Part shown: in pieces, positions 7,185 to 15,521 of the stretch
How positions within the stretch are numbered: the first letter of the stretch is position 1
Layout of the letters: the number at the start of each line of letters is the position of its first letter
Source: Prevotellaceae bacterium UBA711
Lineage (GTDB): Bacteria > Bacteroidota > Bacteroidia > Bacteroidales > Bacteroidaceae
DNA length: 63,787 bases
Reading direction: 5' to 3'
NCBI GenBank assembly: GCA_002297545.1
Contig: DBLZ01000103.1
Span: 1,147 to 64,933, forward strand
Notes under the pieces: generated by a model
Told to the model about the DNA's origin: nothing
Databases searched by the model: none
What the model saw: only the letters and a program-made list of their open reading frames with translations
Translations under genes and position numbers: made by a program

Positions 7185-8708
7185 ATGAAACTCAACGACG
7201 TATATAAGGTACTGTTCGATGGCGGACAGTTGAGCCTCGATCCTGTGGAAATGAACAGGGTGGGGCAGTGCCATGATTTTCTGAAGCATTTCGCTGCGGA
7301 GAAGGTCATATATGGCATCAACACAGGTTTCGGACCCATGGCGCAATGGCGCGTGGATGACAACCACCTGCAAGAGTTACAATACAACATCATACGCAGC
7401 CACGCCACCGGCATGGGAGTCCCCCTGTCCGACATAGAGGTCCGCTCTGCCATGATAGCCCGTATAGGCACGTTCATGCAGGCCCGTTCCGGCATACATC
7501 CATCCGTGATACTGCTGTTGCAGGAGTTCGTGAATCGTGGCATCTACCCCTTCATTCCCCAGCATGGCAGCGTGGGCGCCAGCGGCGATCTGGTGCAGCT
7601 TGCCCATATTGCCCTCTGCCTCATAGGCGAGGGGAAGGTTCATTTCCATGGCGAGTGGCTCCCCACGTCCGAGGTCATGCAGGCAGAGGGGCTGAAGCCC
7701 ATGGGCATATACGTACGGGAAGGATTGTCTGTCACCAACGGAACCTCCGTCATGACCGGCATCTCGGTTGTCAATCAGTACTATGCCGAGAACCTCTTGC
7801 GCTATGCCACCATAGCCGCAGCCTGGATCAACGAGATAGCCGACTCCTTCGACGACTACATGTCGGTGGAGGAGAACGAGTGCCGCCGCCAGCCAGGCCA
7901 GCAGGTCATAGCTCGCTGGCTTCGCGAGGTCAGCCTGGGCAGCCGACACCTGCAGAAGCGCGAGCACGAACTTTACGACCCGTCAAGAAATCGCGATACG
8001 TACTTCGAGCACAAGGTGCAGGCCTACTACTCCCTGCGCTGCATACCGCAGATATACGGACCCATCTACGACACTTTGCAGAACACTGCCTCTGTGCTGG
8101 AGAACGAGCTCAACTCGGCTTGCGACAATCCTATCGTGGACTTCGAGACCGGAAACATCTATCATGGAGGCAATTTCCACGGTGACTACATATCCCTGGA
8201 GGCCGACAAGGTGAAGATAGCCATGGTACGTCTGGCCATGACGGCGGAGCGCCAGTTGAACTATCTCTTCCACGATCGCATCAATGGCATACTGCCTCCG
8301 TTCCTCAATCTCGGGACGCTCGGCCTGAACTACGGCATGCAGGCCTGTCAGTTCACCGCCACCTCCACCACGGCCGAGTGCCAGACCTTGGCCATGCCCA
8401 ACTATGTCCACAGCATTCCCAACAACAATGACAACCAGGACATCGTCAGTATGGGCACCAACAGTGCCCTTCTCTGTCGTCGTGTCATAGACAACGCCTA
8501 TCAGGTGATGTCCATCCTGTACATCGCCCTGGCACAGGCCACCGATTGTCTGGAACTGGCCGACAAGCTCTCACCCCGTACCCGCGAGCAGTACACTGCC
8601 ATACGTACTATCTGCCCCAAGTTCATTGAGGACACACCGTTCTACGACGAGTTGCAGCGGACCGAGTCATACCTGCGTACCAATATCGTCGACTATCTGC
8701 GCGCATGA
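7185..8708 (+). CDS. Aromatic amino acid ammonia-lyase, flexirubin tyrosine ammonia-lyase type
   Basis: An MIO-dependent lyase that removes ammonia from tyrosine (or histidine) to give 4-coumarate (or urocanate). It has 507 residues. The cofactor-forming triad Ala132-Ser133-Gly134 lies in GSVGASGDLVQL. The protein reads closely along the Flavobacterium johnsoniae tyrosine lyase as I remember it: VIYGINTGFGPMAQWR, LQYNIIRSHATG with Ser72-His73 at the selectivity position, NPIVDFETGNIYHGGNFHGDY, and IPNNNDNQDIVSMGTN. Being inside a polyene cluster rather than a hut operon favours a tyrosine lyase supplying the aryl starter. It is cytoplasmic and tetrameric in the family. The alternative is a HutH-like histidase. 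Confidence 0.88.
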   Translation: MKLNDVYKVLFDGGQLSLDPVEMNRVGQCHDFLKHFAAEKVIYGINTGFGPMAQWRVDDNHLQELQYNIIRSHATGMGVPLSDIEVRSAMIARIGTFMQARSGIHPSVILLLQEFVNRGIYPFIPQHGSVGASGDLVQLAHIALCLIGEGKVHFHGEWLPTSEVMQAEGLKPMGIYVREGLSVTNGTSVMTGISVVNQYYAENLLRYATIAAAWINEIADSFDDYMSVEENECRRQPGQQVIARWLREVSLGSRHLQKREHELYDPSRNRDTYFEHKVQAYYSLRCIPQIYGPIYDTLQNTASVLENELNSACDNPIVDFETGNIYHGGNFHGDYISLEADKVKIAMVRLAMTAERQLNYLFHDRINGILPPFLNLGTLGLNYGMQACQFTATSTTAECQTLAMPNYVHSIPNNNDNQDIVSMGTNSALLCRRVIDNAYQVMSILYIALAQATDCLELADKLSPRTREQYTAIRTICPKFIEDTPFYDELQRTESYLRTNIVDYLRA

Positions 8709-8748
8709 CGTGCAGCATTCATTCACTATATAACAAGACACCAGCGTT

Positions 8749-9273
8749 ATGAAAAAGTATCTGATTACCATGCTCTTCGTGTTGGTCGGGAGCATGAGTG
8801 CTATGGCCGGTTCCGGCGTAAAGGTGACAAAGGGTGACAGCAAGTTCTTGAAGACGGCCGAGGGCAATGCCGTGCTCGTCTTCGACTGGGAGGGGGCCAC
8901 CTATGACAACAAGATGCCACTCATCGAGCAGTTCACAGATCTGGAGTTGCTGAAGCCCAAAGCATGGAACGGTTTCCGTGAGGTCTTCAACAAGAAGTGC
9001 AAGAACGTGCAGGTCGTGAGGGATGAGGCCGATGCCAGATACAAGTTTGCCATGAAGGTCGTCAATATGGACCGCTACATCAAGGTCACGGGTCTCATTC
9101 CCGGTCCCGCCACCAAGGTGTGGGGCGTCATGACGGTGACCGACCTCACTACAGGAGACATCATTGCCGTGGTGGAGGTGACCAAGGTCGATGGCGGCGC
9201 CAATCCGTCACCCGACGGCAGCTTCAGCGATTGCTTTGAAGAGTTGGCAAAGAAGGTTGTCAAACTGAAGTAA
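8749..9273 (+). CDS. Secreted protein of the aryl-polyene locus (paralogue of 6561 gene)
   Basis: A 174-residue protein with a clear signal peptide (MKKYLITMLFVLVGSMSAMAGS) and a compact alpha/beta body: FDWEGATYDNKMPLIEQF, a long helix, then strand pairs with VWGVMTVTDLTTGDIIAVVEV and a final helix ELAKKVVKLK. I do not know the family. It shares its C-terminal layout with the protein encoded at 6561. It follows the ammonia-lyase gene by 40 bases and is presumably cotranscribed. A role in handling the polyene product in the periplasm is inferred from position only. Confidence 0.78.
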   Translation: MKKYLITMLFVLVGSMSAMAGSGVKVTKGDSKFLKTAEGNAVLVFDWEGATYDNKMPLIEQFTDLELLKPKAWNGFREVFNKKCKNVQVVRDEADARYKFAMKVVNMDRYIKVTGLIPGPATKVWGVMTVTDLTTGDIIAVVEVTKVDGGANPSPDGSFSDCFEELAKKVVKLK

Positions 9274-9374
9274 GTCCATCCATTCCATTACATCTGTGTC
9301 CCGAAGGCACCATCTGCTTTCAGGCGTGTTTCATAGTGGCACATCCTCACTCACACAAATAAAACGAAAAGGCC

Positions 9375-10481
9375 ATGAATCTATTTCCAGAGCTAAAGAA
9401 GAAATATACCAAGGAGCAGCTTTCGGCACGTGAGGCACAACGCCAAGCCGAGTTCATCGCCTTTGGCCCGGTAGTATTCCAGACTGCCCGCATCATGCTC
9501 AAGCATGGCATCCTGGACATGCTGCGCGACAATTCCGGCGGCCTCACCATCGACGAGATTGCCACCCGTGCCGGTCTCTCGCACTATGCCGCCCAGTGTC
9601 TTCTGGAGGCATCGCTGTGCATCGGCATAGTATTGGTGGATACCGACACGGACCGCTTCACACTGTCCAAGACGGGATGGTTTTTGCTCAACGACCCCGC
9701 TACCCGCGTCAATATCGACTTCAACCACGATGTCAACTACCTCGGGTGGTTCCATCTCGAGGAGTCGCTCATGGAGGGCAAGCCCGTGGGGCTGAAGACC
9801 CTGGGCGACTGGCCCACGGTCTATGAGGGCCTTTCCTCCCTACCGCCGCAAATACAGAAGAGTTGGTTCGGCTTCGACCATTTCTATTCCGACCACTCGT
9901 TTGACGAGGCATTGCATATTGTCTTCGCCTCACATCCCCGCACCCTGCTGGATGTCGGAGGCAACACCGGCCGCTGGGCATTGCGCTGCGTGGGCTACGA
10001 TGCCGATGTGAAGGTCACCATCCTGGATTTGCCCCAGCAGATAGGTCTGATGCAGAAGAACATCCAGGGCCATCCGGGCAGCGAACGCATAGACGGCCTG
10101 GGCGTGAACCTTTTGGATGAGTCCTGCGAGATGCCCGTCGGACACCGCTTTGATGCCATCTGGATGAGCCAGTTCCTGGACTGCTTCAGCGAGGAGCAGA
10201 TAGTAAGCATCCTGCAGCGTGCATCCCGTGTGATGGATGCCGACACACGCCTCTACATCATGGAGACACTGTGGGACCGCCAGCGTTTCGAGCCTGCTGC
10301 CATGTGCCTCACCCTCACCAGCCTATACTTCTCTGCCATAGCCAACGGCAACAGCAAGATGTACCATTCCGAGGATCTGGAGCGTCTGGTCCGCGAGGCC
10401 GGACTTGCCGTGGAGACCATCCACGACGGTTTGGGCCAGGGCCATAGCATCATGGTCTGCAGGCGTGCCATGGACATGTAG
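9375..10481 (+). CDS. SAM-dependent O-methyltransferase of the polyene cluster
   Basis: A class I methyltransferase of the plant-type O-methyltransferase/acetylserotonin group, 368 residues. The N-terminal 100 residues are a winged-helix dimerisation domain (GGLTIDEIATRAGLSHYAAQCLLEASL). The Rossmann domain carries the SAM motif LLDVGGNTGRWAL (Asp193), the second acidic turn in VTILDLPQQ, and the usual SQFLDCFSEEQ segment. It probably methylates a phenolic or carboxylic oxygen on the aryl polyene or a precursor. Many aryl polyenes carry an O-methylated aryl head, which fits. It is separated by 101 bases from the preceding gene and 29 bases from the next. Confidence 0.85.
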   Translation: MNLFPELKKKYTKEQLSAREAQRQAEFIAFGPVVFQTARIMLKHGILDMLRDNSGGLTIDEIATRAGLSHYAAQCLLEASLCIGIVLVDTDTDRFTLSKTGWFLLNDPATRVNIDFNHDVNYLGWFHLEESLMEGKPVGLKTLGDWPTVYEGLSSLPPQIQKSWFGFDHFYSDHSFDEALHIVFASHPRTLLDVGGNTGRWALRCVGYDADVKVTILDLPQQIGLMQKNIQGHPGSERIDGLGVNLLDESCEMPVGHRFDAIWMSQFLDCFSEEQIVSILQRASRVMDADTRLYIMETLWDRQRFEPAAMCLTLTSLYFSAIANGNSKMYHSEDLERLVREAGLAVETIHDGLGQGHSIMVCRRAMDM

Positions 10482-10510
10482 AATTTGGGTTAAAGTCATA
10501 CATAATACGA

Positions 10511-11404
10511 GTGAGTGAGCTGAAACACGATAAATGGGCTGGCACGACATACGGCAACGGCTGGATGCACCGTTGGCTCATCAGGATACTGAGAGTCACG
10601 GACGTGCGCCTGCTCTATGCGTTTGCGTCAGTCTTTGTCGTACCGCCAACGCTTTTGGTCAATGCATCTGCCCGTCGCGCCATATACGGCTATTTCCGCC
10701 GTCGCTGGGGATACGGCCCTGTAAAGGCCGCGTGGATGACCGTGCGCAATCATTGCGCTTTCTCGCAGGTAGTCATAGATCGCTTTGCCATGTACGCCGG
10801 CAAGCGCTTTCGCATAGACATAGAGGGGTATGAGAATTTCCTGCGCCTTGTCGGCGGGCCGGCAGGCTTCGTGCAGTTGAGTTCCCACATAGGCAACTAC
10901 GAGATAGCCGGCTATTCCCTTGCTGTGGAGAACAAGCGTTTCAATGCCCTGGTTTTCGGAGGCGAAAAGGCCAGCGTGATGGCCAACCGCAACCGTATGT
11001 TCAGCGGCAACAACATACGTATGATACCCATGTCGGCCGACATGTCGCACGTGTTCATGATGGACGCCGCCCTTGCCGACGGCGAGATCCTCAGTATGCC
11101 GGCCGACCGCATTTTCGGCTCGCAGAAATCCTATGAGATTGACTTCCTTGGCGCCCCTGCCCGCTTTCCGCAAGGGGCATTCCTGCTGGCCGCCGTGCGC
11201 AACGTCCCGGTTCTCTTCGTGGCCGTGATGAAGCAGTCACCCACGTCCTATCGCATTGTGGTGAAGGAGATACCCGCTCCGGCCGGAGGCAGGGCCAAGG
11301 AGCGTGCACGCGCTTTGGCCGAGGCATACGTGACCGAGCTGGAGGATGTCGTCAGGCAGTATCCCACACAGTGGTATAACTATTTCGACTTCTGGGCACA
11401 ATGA
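10511..11404 (+). CDS. LpxL/HtrB-like lysophospholipid acyltransferase
   Basis: A membrane-associated acyltransferase of the LPLAT superfamily, 297 residues, GTG start. The GTG is preferred over the ATG at 10565 because the DKWAGTTYGNGWMHRWLIR segment before it looks like the family's N-terminus. The active-site HX4E is His126-Glu131 in SSHIGNYE, followed by NRNRMFSGNNIRMIPM and a Pro/Ala-rich core. It is likely to transfer the polyene acyl chain, or a fatty acyl chain, to a lipid or glycolipid acceptor at the inner membrane. Its stop overlaps the start of the dehydratase gene (ATGA), so the two are translationally coupled. Confidence 0.85.
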   Translation: MSELKHDKWAGTTYGNGWMHRWLIRILRVTDVRLLYAFASVFVVPPTLLVNASARRAIYGYFRRRWGYGPVKAAWMTVRNHCAFSQVVIDRFAMYAGKRFRIDIEGYENFLRLVGGPAGFVQLSSHIGNYEIAGYSLAVENKRFNALVFGGEKASVMANRNRMFSGNNIRMIPMSADMSHVFMMDAALADGEILSMPADRIFGSQKSYEIDFLGAPARFPQGAFLLAAVRNVPVLFVAVMKQSPTSYRIVVKEIPAPAGGRAKERARALAEAYVTELEDVVRQYPTQWYNYFDFWAQ

Positions 11405-11955
11405 CGGACGTTTCATGGATAGACATACACGAGCTCCTGCCGCAGCAGGAACCTTTTGTGATGGTGGGCAGCCTTGTTTCCTTCGAGATGTCTCATGTCG
11501 TCACCGCCACCATCGTGCCGGAGGATAACCTTTTCGTAGCCGGTGGATGTTTTACCGCTGCCGGGCTGATAGAGAACATGGCCCAGACGTGTGCCGCACG
11601 CATAGGCTATATCAACAAATACATCCTGCATCGGGACATAGCTCCGGGTGTCATAGGTGCCGTGAGCCGTCTTCGTCTGTACCGCTGTCCTACAGTGGGG
11701 GAGGCGTTGCAGACAACGGTGGACGTTGTGGAGGAAGTTTTCGGCCTGACCCTTATCCGGGCATCCATACATGTGGGTACCGAGCTTATAGCCGAGGGAG
11801 AAATGAAGATGGCCGAGGGAGGAACGGGATTTACCCTGCAACGGCCTGCGGAAAGCCCGGACGGCAGTCACGGGATGAGGGATGATACACGGCGTCCTTC
11901 GGATGCACACCCCACCGTCTTGCGGACAAAAGAACCGGTTGATCCGGTAGAATAA
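11401..11955 (+). CDS. Hotdog-fold dehydratase subunit (FabZ/ApeP-like), keeps Glu, lacks His
   Basis: A hotdog-fold 3-hydroxyacyl-ACP dehydratase-like protein of 184 residues. LLPQQEPFVMVGSLVSF replaces the FabZ LPHRxPFLLVD segment. Where FabZ has HFPGxPxxPGVLxxE, this protein has VAGGCFTAAGLIENMAQ: the Glu is kept (Glu58) but the catalytic His is missing. Residues after about 140 are a low-complexity tail that runs into palindromic DNA, and the stop codon itself is inside an inverted repeat. It is coupled to the acyltransferase by an ATGA overlap and is the last gene of the first transcription unit. The hotdog protein at 17925 has the opposite pattern. Confidence 0.82.
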   Translation: MTDVSWIDIHELLPQQEPFVMVGSLVSFEMSHVVTATIVPEDNLFVAGGCFTAAGLIENMAQTCAARIGYINKYILHRDIAPGVIGAVSRLRLYRCPTVGEALQTTVDVVEEVFGLTLIRASIHVGTELIAEGEMKMAEGGTGFTLQRPAESPDGSHGMRDDTRRPSDAHPTVLRTKEPVDPVE

Positions 11956-12011
11956 ACCGGTTCTTTACGGTGAATAAACCGTTTCTTCCGGATGCATAAA
12001 CCGGTTTATGC
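11931..12011. repeat. Cluster of palindromes at the break inside the aryl-polyene cluster
   Basis: AGAACCGGTT (11931-11940) and AACCGGTTCT (11955-11964) form a 10-base inverted pair. GCATAAACCGGTTTATGC (11994-12011) is a perfect 18-base palindrome. Between them lies the degenerate unit ATAAACCGTTTC. The rest of 11956-12299 has no gene. A related palindrome lies at the other end of the cluster (26655-26688). These could be operators or mobile REP-like sequences. Confidence 0.6.
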
Positions 12012-12199
12012 GGCCCGTATGCCGCAAGCCGCATGTCCGCGTCCCACGCGGTGTGTCCTTGGCTCCCGTGGATCGAAGGCCGGTTCCCGACAGGCCTTTG
12101 AGCCACGGAATGTGGAAAAGAGACAGTCCGGATGCAGTGCCAACGACATTTCAATACAGAAAAACGCTTGAAAAGAGACGGGCGTAACAAATAAATAAC

Positions 12200-12207
12200 T
12201 ATATTTG
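12200..12207 (+). promoter_or_regulatory. -7 promoter element of the second aryl-polyene transcription unit
   Basis: TATATTTG fits TAnnTTTG and lies 92 bases before the first ketosynthase gene. No strong -33 TTTG at standard spacing is visible. Genes from 12300 to 26567 follow with mostly short gaps or overlaps. Confidence 0.55.
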
Positions 12208-12299
12208 CAAACTATTAAGGTAAGGCCCGCGTCGCTATAGATGCCGTGCCGACTGTTCTGTCCTTGCATTACGCAAGATGCGACTTTATGGAAAGAAGC

Positions 12300-13451
12300 A
12301 TGGATAACACACAGATATATAAACTCTCGGACAATATCATCTCTCCTCTTGGGATGACTGCCGGGGACAATCTGGCCGCCGTCTTGGCCGGGCAGTCCCG
12401 TCTGTGCCTGCATCATGGGCTGTATGATCTGCCCGAGGACTTCTGCGGCTCCGTGCTGCAACGCGAGGAGGTGGATGGACTGTTTGCAGCCGAGTGCGGT
12501 AGTGGAGACTATACGTTCTTTGAGCGCCTCTGCATCCTCTCCGCCGCCCGTGCCATACGGCAGGGTGGGGTGGACCCAACGCGGAGGGACGTCCTTTTCG
12601 TGCTGTCCTCCACCAAGGGCAACGTCGCATGTCTGGCCGATGATCCCATGGACGAACGTTGCTACATAGCCGGTTCCGCCATGCGGGTGGCGCAGTTTTT
12701 TGGAAACCCCAATGAGCCCATCGTGGCATCCAACGCCTGCATTTCCGGCGTCTGCGCACAGATTGCGGCTGTCCGTCAGCTGCTCGCGGGCCGATACCGC
12801 ACGGCCGTGGTGACAGGGTGTGACACGCTTTCGCGCTTCATCATCTCGGGCTTTCAGTCTTTCAAGGCGCTTAGCACTTCCCCCTGCCGTCCATACGACC
12901 GCGACCGTACGGGGCTGAACCTGGGCGAGGCCGCCGGCACCATCATCCTGCGGACCGGCGGCGAGGCCGATGTCGATGCCGGCCTTTGGCAATTCCGTGC
13001 CTGCTCCATCCACAACGATGCCAACCATATCTCGGGTCCCTCCCGCACCGGCGAGGGGTCCTATCGTGTCCTCAGGGACATTTTGGACCGTGTTCCAGCC
13101 GGGCAACTGGCCTGCGTCTGTACGCATGGCACCGCCACTGCCTACAACGACGAGATGGAATCCATAGCCCTGCACCGTGCCGGCCTGGACACGGTGCCAG
13201 TCTGCGGCCTGAAGGGCTACTACGGCCACACCTTGGGAGCTGCGGGCATCGTAGAGACCATCATATCCATGGCCGCCCTGGAGCAGGGCGTGATACCCGC
13301 CACACGAGGCTACCGGGCACAGGGCACGACCTATGCCCTGAACCTGTCCGATGCGGTGCGGAGGACAGACCGCCTCGGTTTCATCAAGATACTGTCGGGC
13401 TTCGGCGGCTCCAATGCCGGCATAGCTTATGTGAAAGGAGGCCGCGCATGA
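12300..13451 (+). CDS. Beta-ketoacyl-ACP synthase (complete Cys-His-His triad)
   Basis: A thiolase-fold ketosynthase that condenses malonyl-ACP with a growing acyl chain, 383 residues from the ATG at 12300; an ATG at 12288 would add four residues. The triad is complete: Cys147 in SNACISGVCA, His276 in HGTATAYND, His310 in GYYGHTLGAAG. The end KILSGFGGSNAGIAYV is typical. Its stop overlaps the start of a small cysteine-less KS-like gene by ATGA, which suggests that the two products form a complex, as in ketosynthase/chain-length-factor pairs. It resembles the ApeR/FabF-like enzymes of aryl-polyene clusters. Confidence 0.88.
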   Translation: MDNTQIYKLSDNIISPLGMTAGDNLAAVLAGQSRLCLHHGLYDLPEDFCGSVLQREEVDGLFAAECGSGDYTFFERLCILSAARAIRQGGVDPTRRDVLFVLSSTKGNVACLADDPMDERCYIAGSAMRVAQFFGNPNEPIVASNACISGVCAQIAAVRQLLAGRYRTAVVTGCDTLSRFIISGFQSFKALSTSPCRPYDRDRTGLNLGEAAGTIILRTGGEADVDAGLWQFRACSIHNDANHISGPSRTGEGSYRVLRDILDRVPAGQLACVCTHGTATAYNDEMESIALHRAGLDTVPVCGLKGYYGHTLGAAGIVETIISMAALEQGVIPATRGYRAQGTTYALNLSDAVRRTDRLGFIKILSGFGGSNAGIAYVKGGRA

Positions 13452-13978
13452 AGACTCTCTCCACTCTGACCATCACCCCGGCCGGAGCCACGCTCAATGG
13501 CACACTGCTGGCCGAGGCCGGGATTACCGGCCTGTATCGCCGATTTGTGGGAGACTATCCCAAGTTCTTCAAGATGGATCACCTGTGCAAGTTGGGACTG
13601 CTGGGTGCCGAACTGCTGCTGAAGGACTTCACGCCCGAGGAGAAGGAGAGGGGCGCCGTGGTGATATTTAACCGCAGCGGCTCGCTGGATGCGGACCGGC
13701 ACTACCAGAGTACGCTGGCCGCGGACAATTACTTCCCCAGCCCGGCCTTGTTTGTCTACACCCTGGCCAACATCGTCACGGGCGAGATAGCCATACGGCA
13801 CAAGATATACGGCGAGACGTCCTTCTACATCATGGACGCCAGGGATGATACTGCGATGCAGTGCATCCTGGACAGCACCCTGCTGACGTCCGACCCTTCG
13901 TTCATTCTGACGGGATGGATAGAGTACGCCGGCGAGGACGACTACATCGCAGACATGAAGATAATGATACAAGAATAA
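13448..13978 (+). CDS. Short ketosynthase-like partner (N-terminal KS half, no active Cys)
   Basis: A 176-residue protein resembling only the N-terminal half of a ketosynthase. DYPKFFKMDHLCKLGLLGAELL matches the helix before the core, ALFVYTLANIVTGEIAIRHK matches the LPNIxxGEIAIR segment, and the following stretch GETSFYIMDARDD lies where the nucleophilic Cys would be, with none present. The C-terminal His-bearing half is absent. It is translationally coupled to the complete ketosynthase before it and sits 15 bases before the ACP gene. A structural or chain-length role in a heterodimer is inferred. Confidence 0.75.
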   Translation: MKTLSTLTITPAGATLNGTLLAEAGITGLYRRFVGDYPKFFKMDHLCKLGLLGAELLLKDFTPEEKERGAVVIFNRSGSLDADRHYQSTLAADNYFPSPALFVYTLANIVTGEIAIRHKIYGETSFYIMDARDDTAMQCILDSTLLTSDPSFILTGWIEYAGEDDYIADMKIMIQE

Positions 13979-13993
13979 ACAATACACAAGACA

Positions 13994-14251
13994 ATGGAAG
14001 AACTGATAGAACAACTGAAGGCACAGATCATCGAAGTGCTGAACCTGGAGGACATGACCCCTGCCGACATCGATGCCAACGCACCGCTCTTTGGCGAAGG
14101 ACTCGGCCTGGACTCCATCGACGTGCTGGAGCTGATCGTGATGCTGGAGAAGGAGTACGGCATCCGTCTGTCCAATCCCGCCGAGGGCAAAGCCATATTC
14201 GCCTCCGTGGCCACCATAGCGGACTATGTGAGCAAGAACCGCAAGAAGTAG
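13994..14251 (+). CDS. Acyl carrier protein
   Basis: An 85-residue acyl carrier protein with the phosphopantetheine attachment motif GLDSIDVLEL (Ser41) in the usual four-helix pattern. It is acidic in helix 2 and followed by a basic KNRKK end. It is the only ACP in this cluster, while described aryl-polyene and flexirubin clusters commonly have two. It lies between two ketosynthase genes, so it is presumably the carrier for polyene extension. Confidence 0.93.
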   Translation: MEELIEQLKAQIIEVLNLEDMTPADIDANAPLFGEGLGLDSIDVLELIVMLEKEYGIRLSNPAEGKAIFASVATIADYVSKNRKK

Positions 14252-14300
14252 TTCGTGTGGTCTTTGCGTAGAATGCACGAGACAGACTGACACCGGACTT

Positions 14301-15521
14301 ATGTCAGAAAGGATATTAGTAACGGGAGCCGGCATAGTGTCGGCCCTGGGTAGGGGCGTGGAGGCCACGTACGGTGCGTTGTTGCAGGGCGACAGCCGCA
14401 TAGGGCGCGTACGCCATTTGCGCACGGAACACGTGGAGTGCCCCGTGGGCGAGGTGGACATGTCCAACGAAGAGATGGCCTCCCTGCTGGGTGTCTCCTA
14501 TCCCGTTTCCGCCCTGCGTACCGTGATGATGGGTATGATGGCGTCCCGAGAGGCCGTGGACATGGCCGGGCTGGATGTCGGGGACTTGTCCCGCTCCGCC
14601 TTTATCAGCGGTACCACCGTGGGTGGTATGGATAATACCGAGGAGCATTTCCGTGCCCTCATGGACGCCGAGGCTACGGATGCGGACTACGAGGCTATGA
14701 AGTACAATGACTGCGGTGCCTCCACCGACCTCATGGCCGGGGCCCTGGGGCACTTCCGCATGGTCACATCCACCTCCACGGCCTGCTCTTCTGCCGCCAA
14801 CGCCATCATCCTGGGGGCCAACCTCATACGGGCCGGCCTGGTGGACATGGCAGTGGTGGGAGGCAGCGAGGCTTTGACCCGTTTCCACCTCAATGGCTTC
14901 AATACGCTGATGATACTGGACACGGAGCGCTGCCGCCCGTTCGACCGCGACCGCCGTGGCATCAACCTGGGCGAGGGGGCCGCCTACCTTGTGTTGGAGA
15001 GCGAACGCTCGGCACTGGCCCGCCGTGCCCGGATCTTGGCGGAGTTGTGTGGCTATGCCAATGCCTGCGATGCCTTTCACCAGACGGCTACGTCGGAGAA
15101 TGGCGAGGGCGCTTTCCTGGCCATGAGCCGTGCGCTGTCTATGGCCGGCATAGCACCGGAGAGGGTGGACTATGTCAACGCACACGGTACTGGCACGCCA
15201 AACAACGATGTGTGTGAGCTGGCCGCCATGCGCAGGATATGGGGCGAGCATTTGCCGCCATTCTCATCCACCAAGGCTTTCACCGGACACACTACCAGCG
15301 CGTCCGGCTCCATAGAGGCCGTGATATGTCTGTTGGCCATCATGCGGGGCCTGATACCGCGCAACATAGGATGGGGCAACCCCATAGAGGAGGGTGCGGT
15401 GCCCGTACTGGACAATGTCGAGGGTGCGGATGTGCGCTACGTCGTGGACAATTCCTTCGGCTTCGGTGGCAACGACTCCTCGCTGGTGTTCTCTAAATAC
15501 AACGACGACAATGGCAAATAG
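14301..15521 (+). CDS. Beta-ketoacyl-ACP synthase II-like (complete triad)
   Basis: A FabF-type ketosynthase, 406 residues. It starts MSERILVTGAGIVSALG. The catalytic residues are Cys162 (STACSSAAN), His295 (NAHGTGTPNND) and His330 (FTGHTTSASG). The end NSFGFGGNDSSLVF is family-standard. It overlaps the next gene by 11 bases, and that product is a cysteine-less KS-like protein, so the pair is likely to be the KSalpha/CLF-type heterodimer (ApeO/ApeC-like) that elongates the polyene. Confidence 0.9.
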   Translation: MSERILVTGAGIVSALGRGVEATYGALLQGDSRIGRVRHLRTEHVECPVGEVDMSNEEMASLLGVSYPVSALRTVMMGMMASREAVDMAGLDVGDLSRSAFISGTTVGGMDNTEEHFRALMDAEATDADYEAMKYNDCGASTDLMAGALGHFRMVTSTSTACSSAANAIILGANLIRAGLVDMAVVGGSEALTRFHLNGFNTLMILDTERCRPFDRDRRGINLGEGAAYLVLESERSALARRARILAELCGYANACDAFHQTATSENGEGAFLAMSRALSMAGIAPERVDYVNAHGTGTPNNDVCELAAMRRIWGEHLPPFSSTKAFTGHTTSASGSIEAVICLLAIMRGLIPRNIGWGNPIEEGAVPVLDNVEGADVRYVVDNSFGFGGNDSSLVFSKYNDDNGK

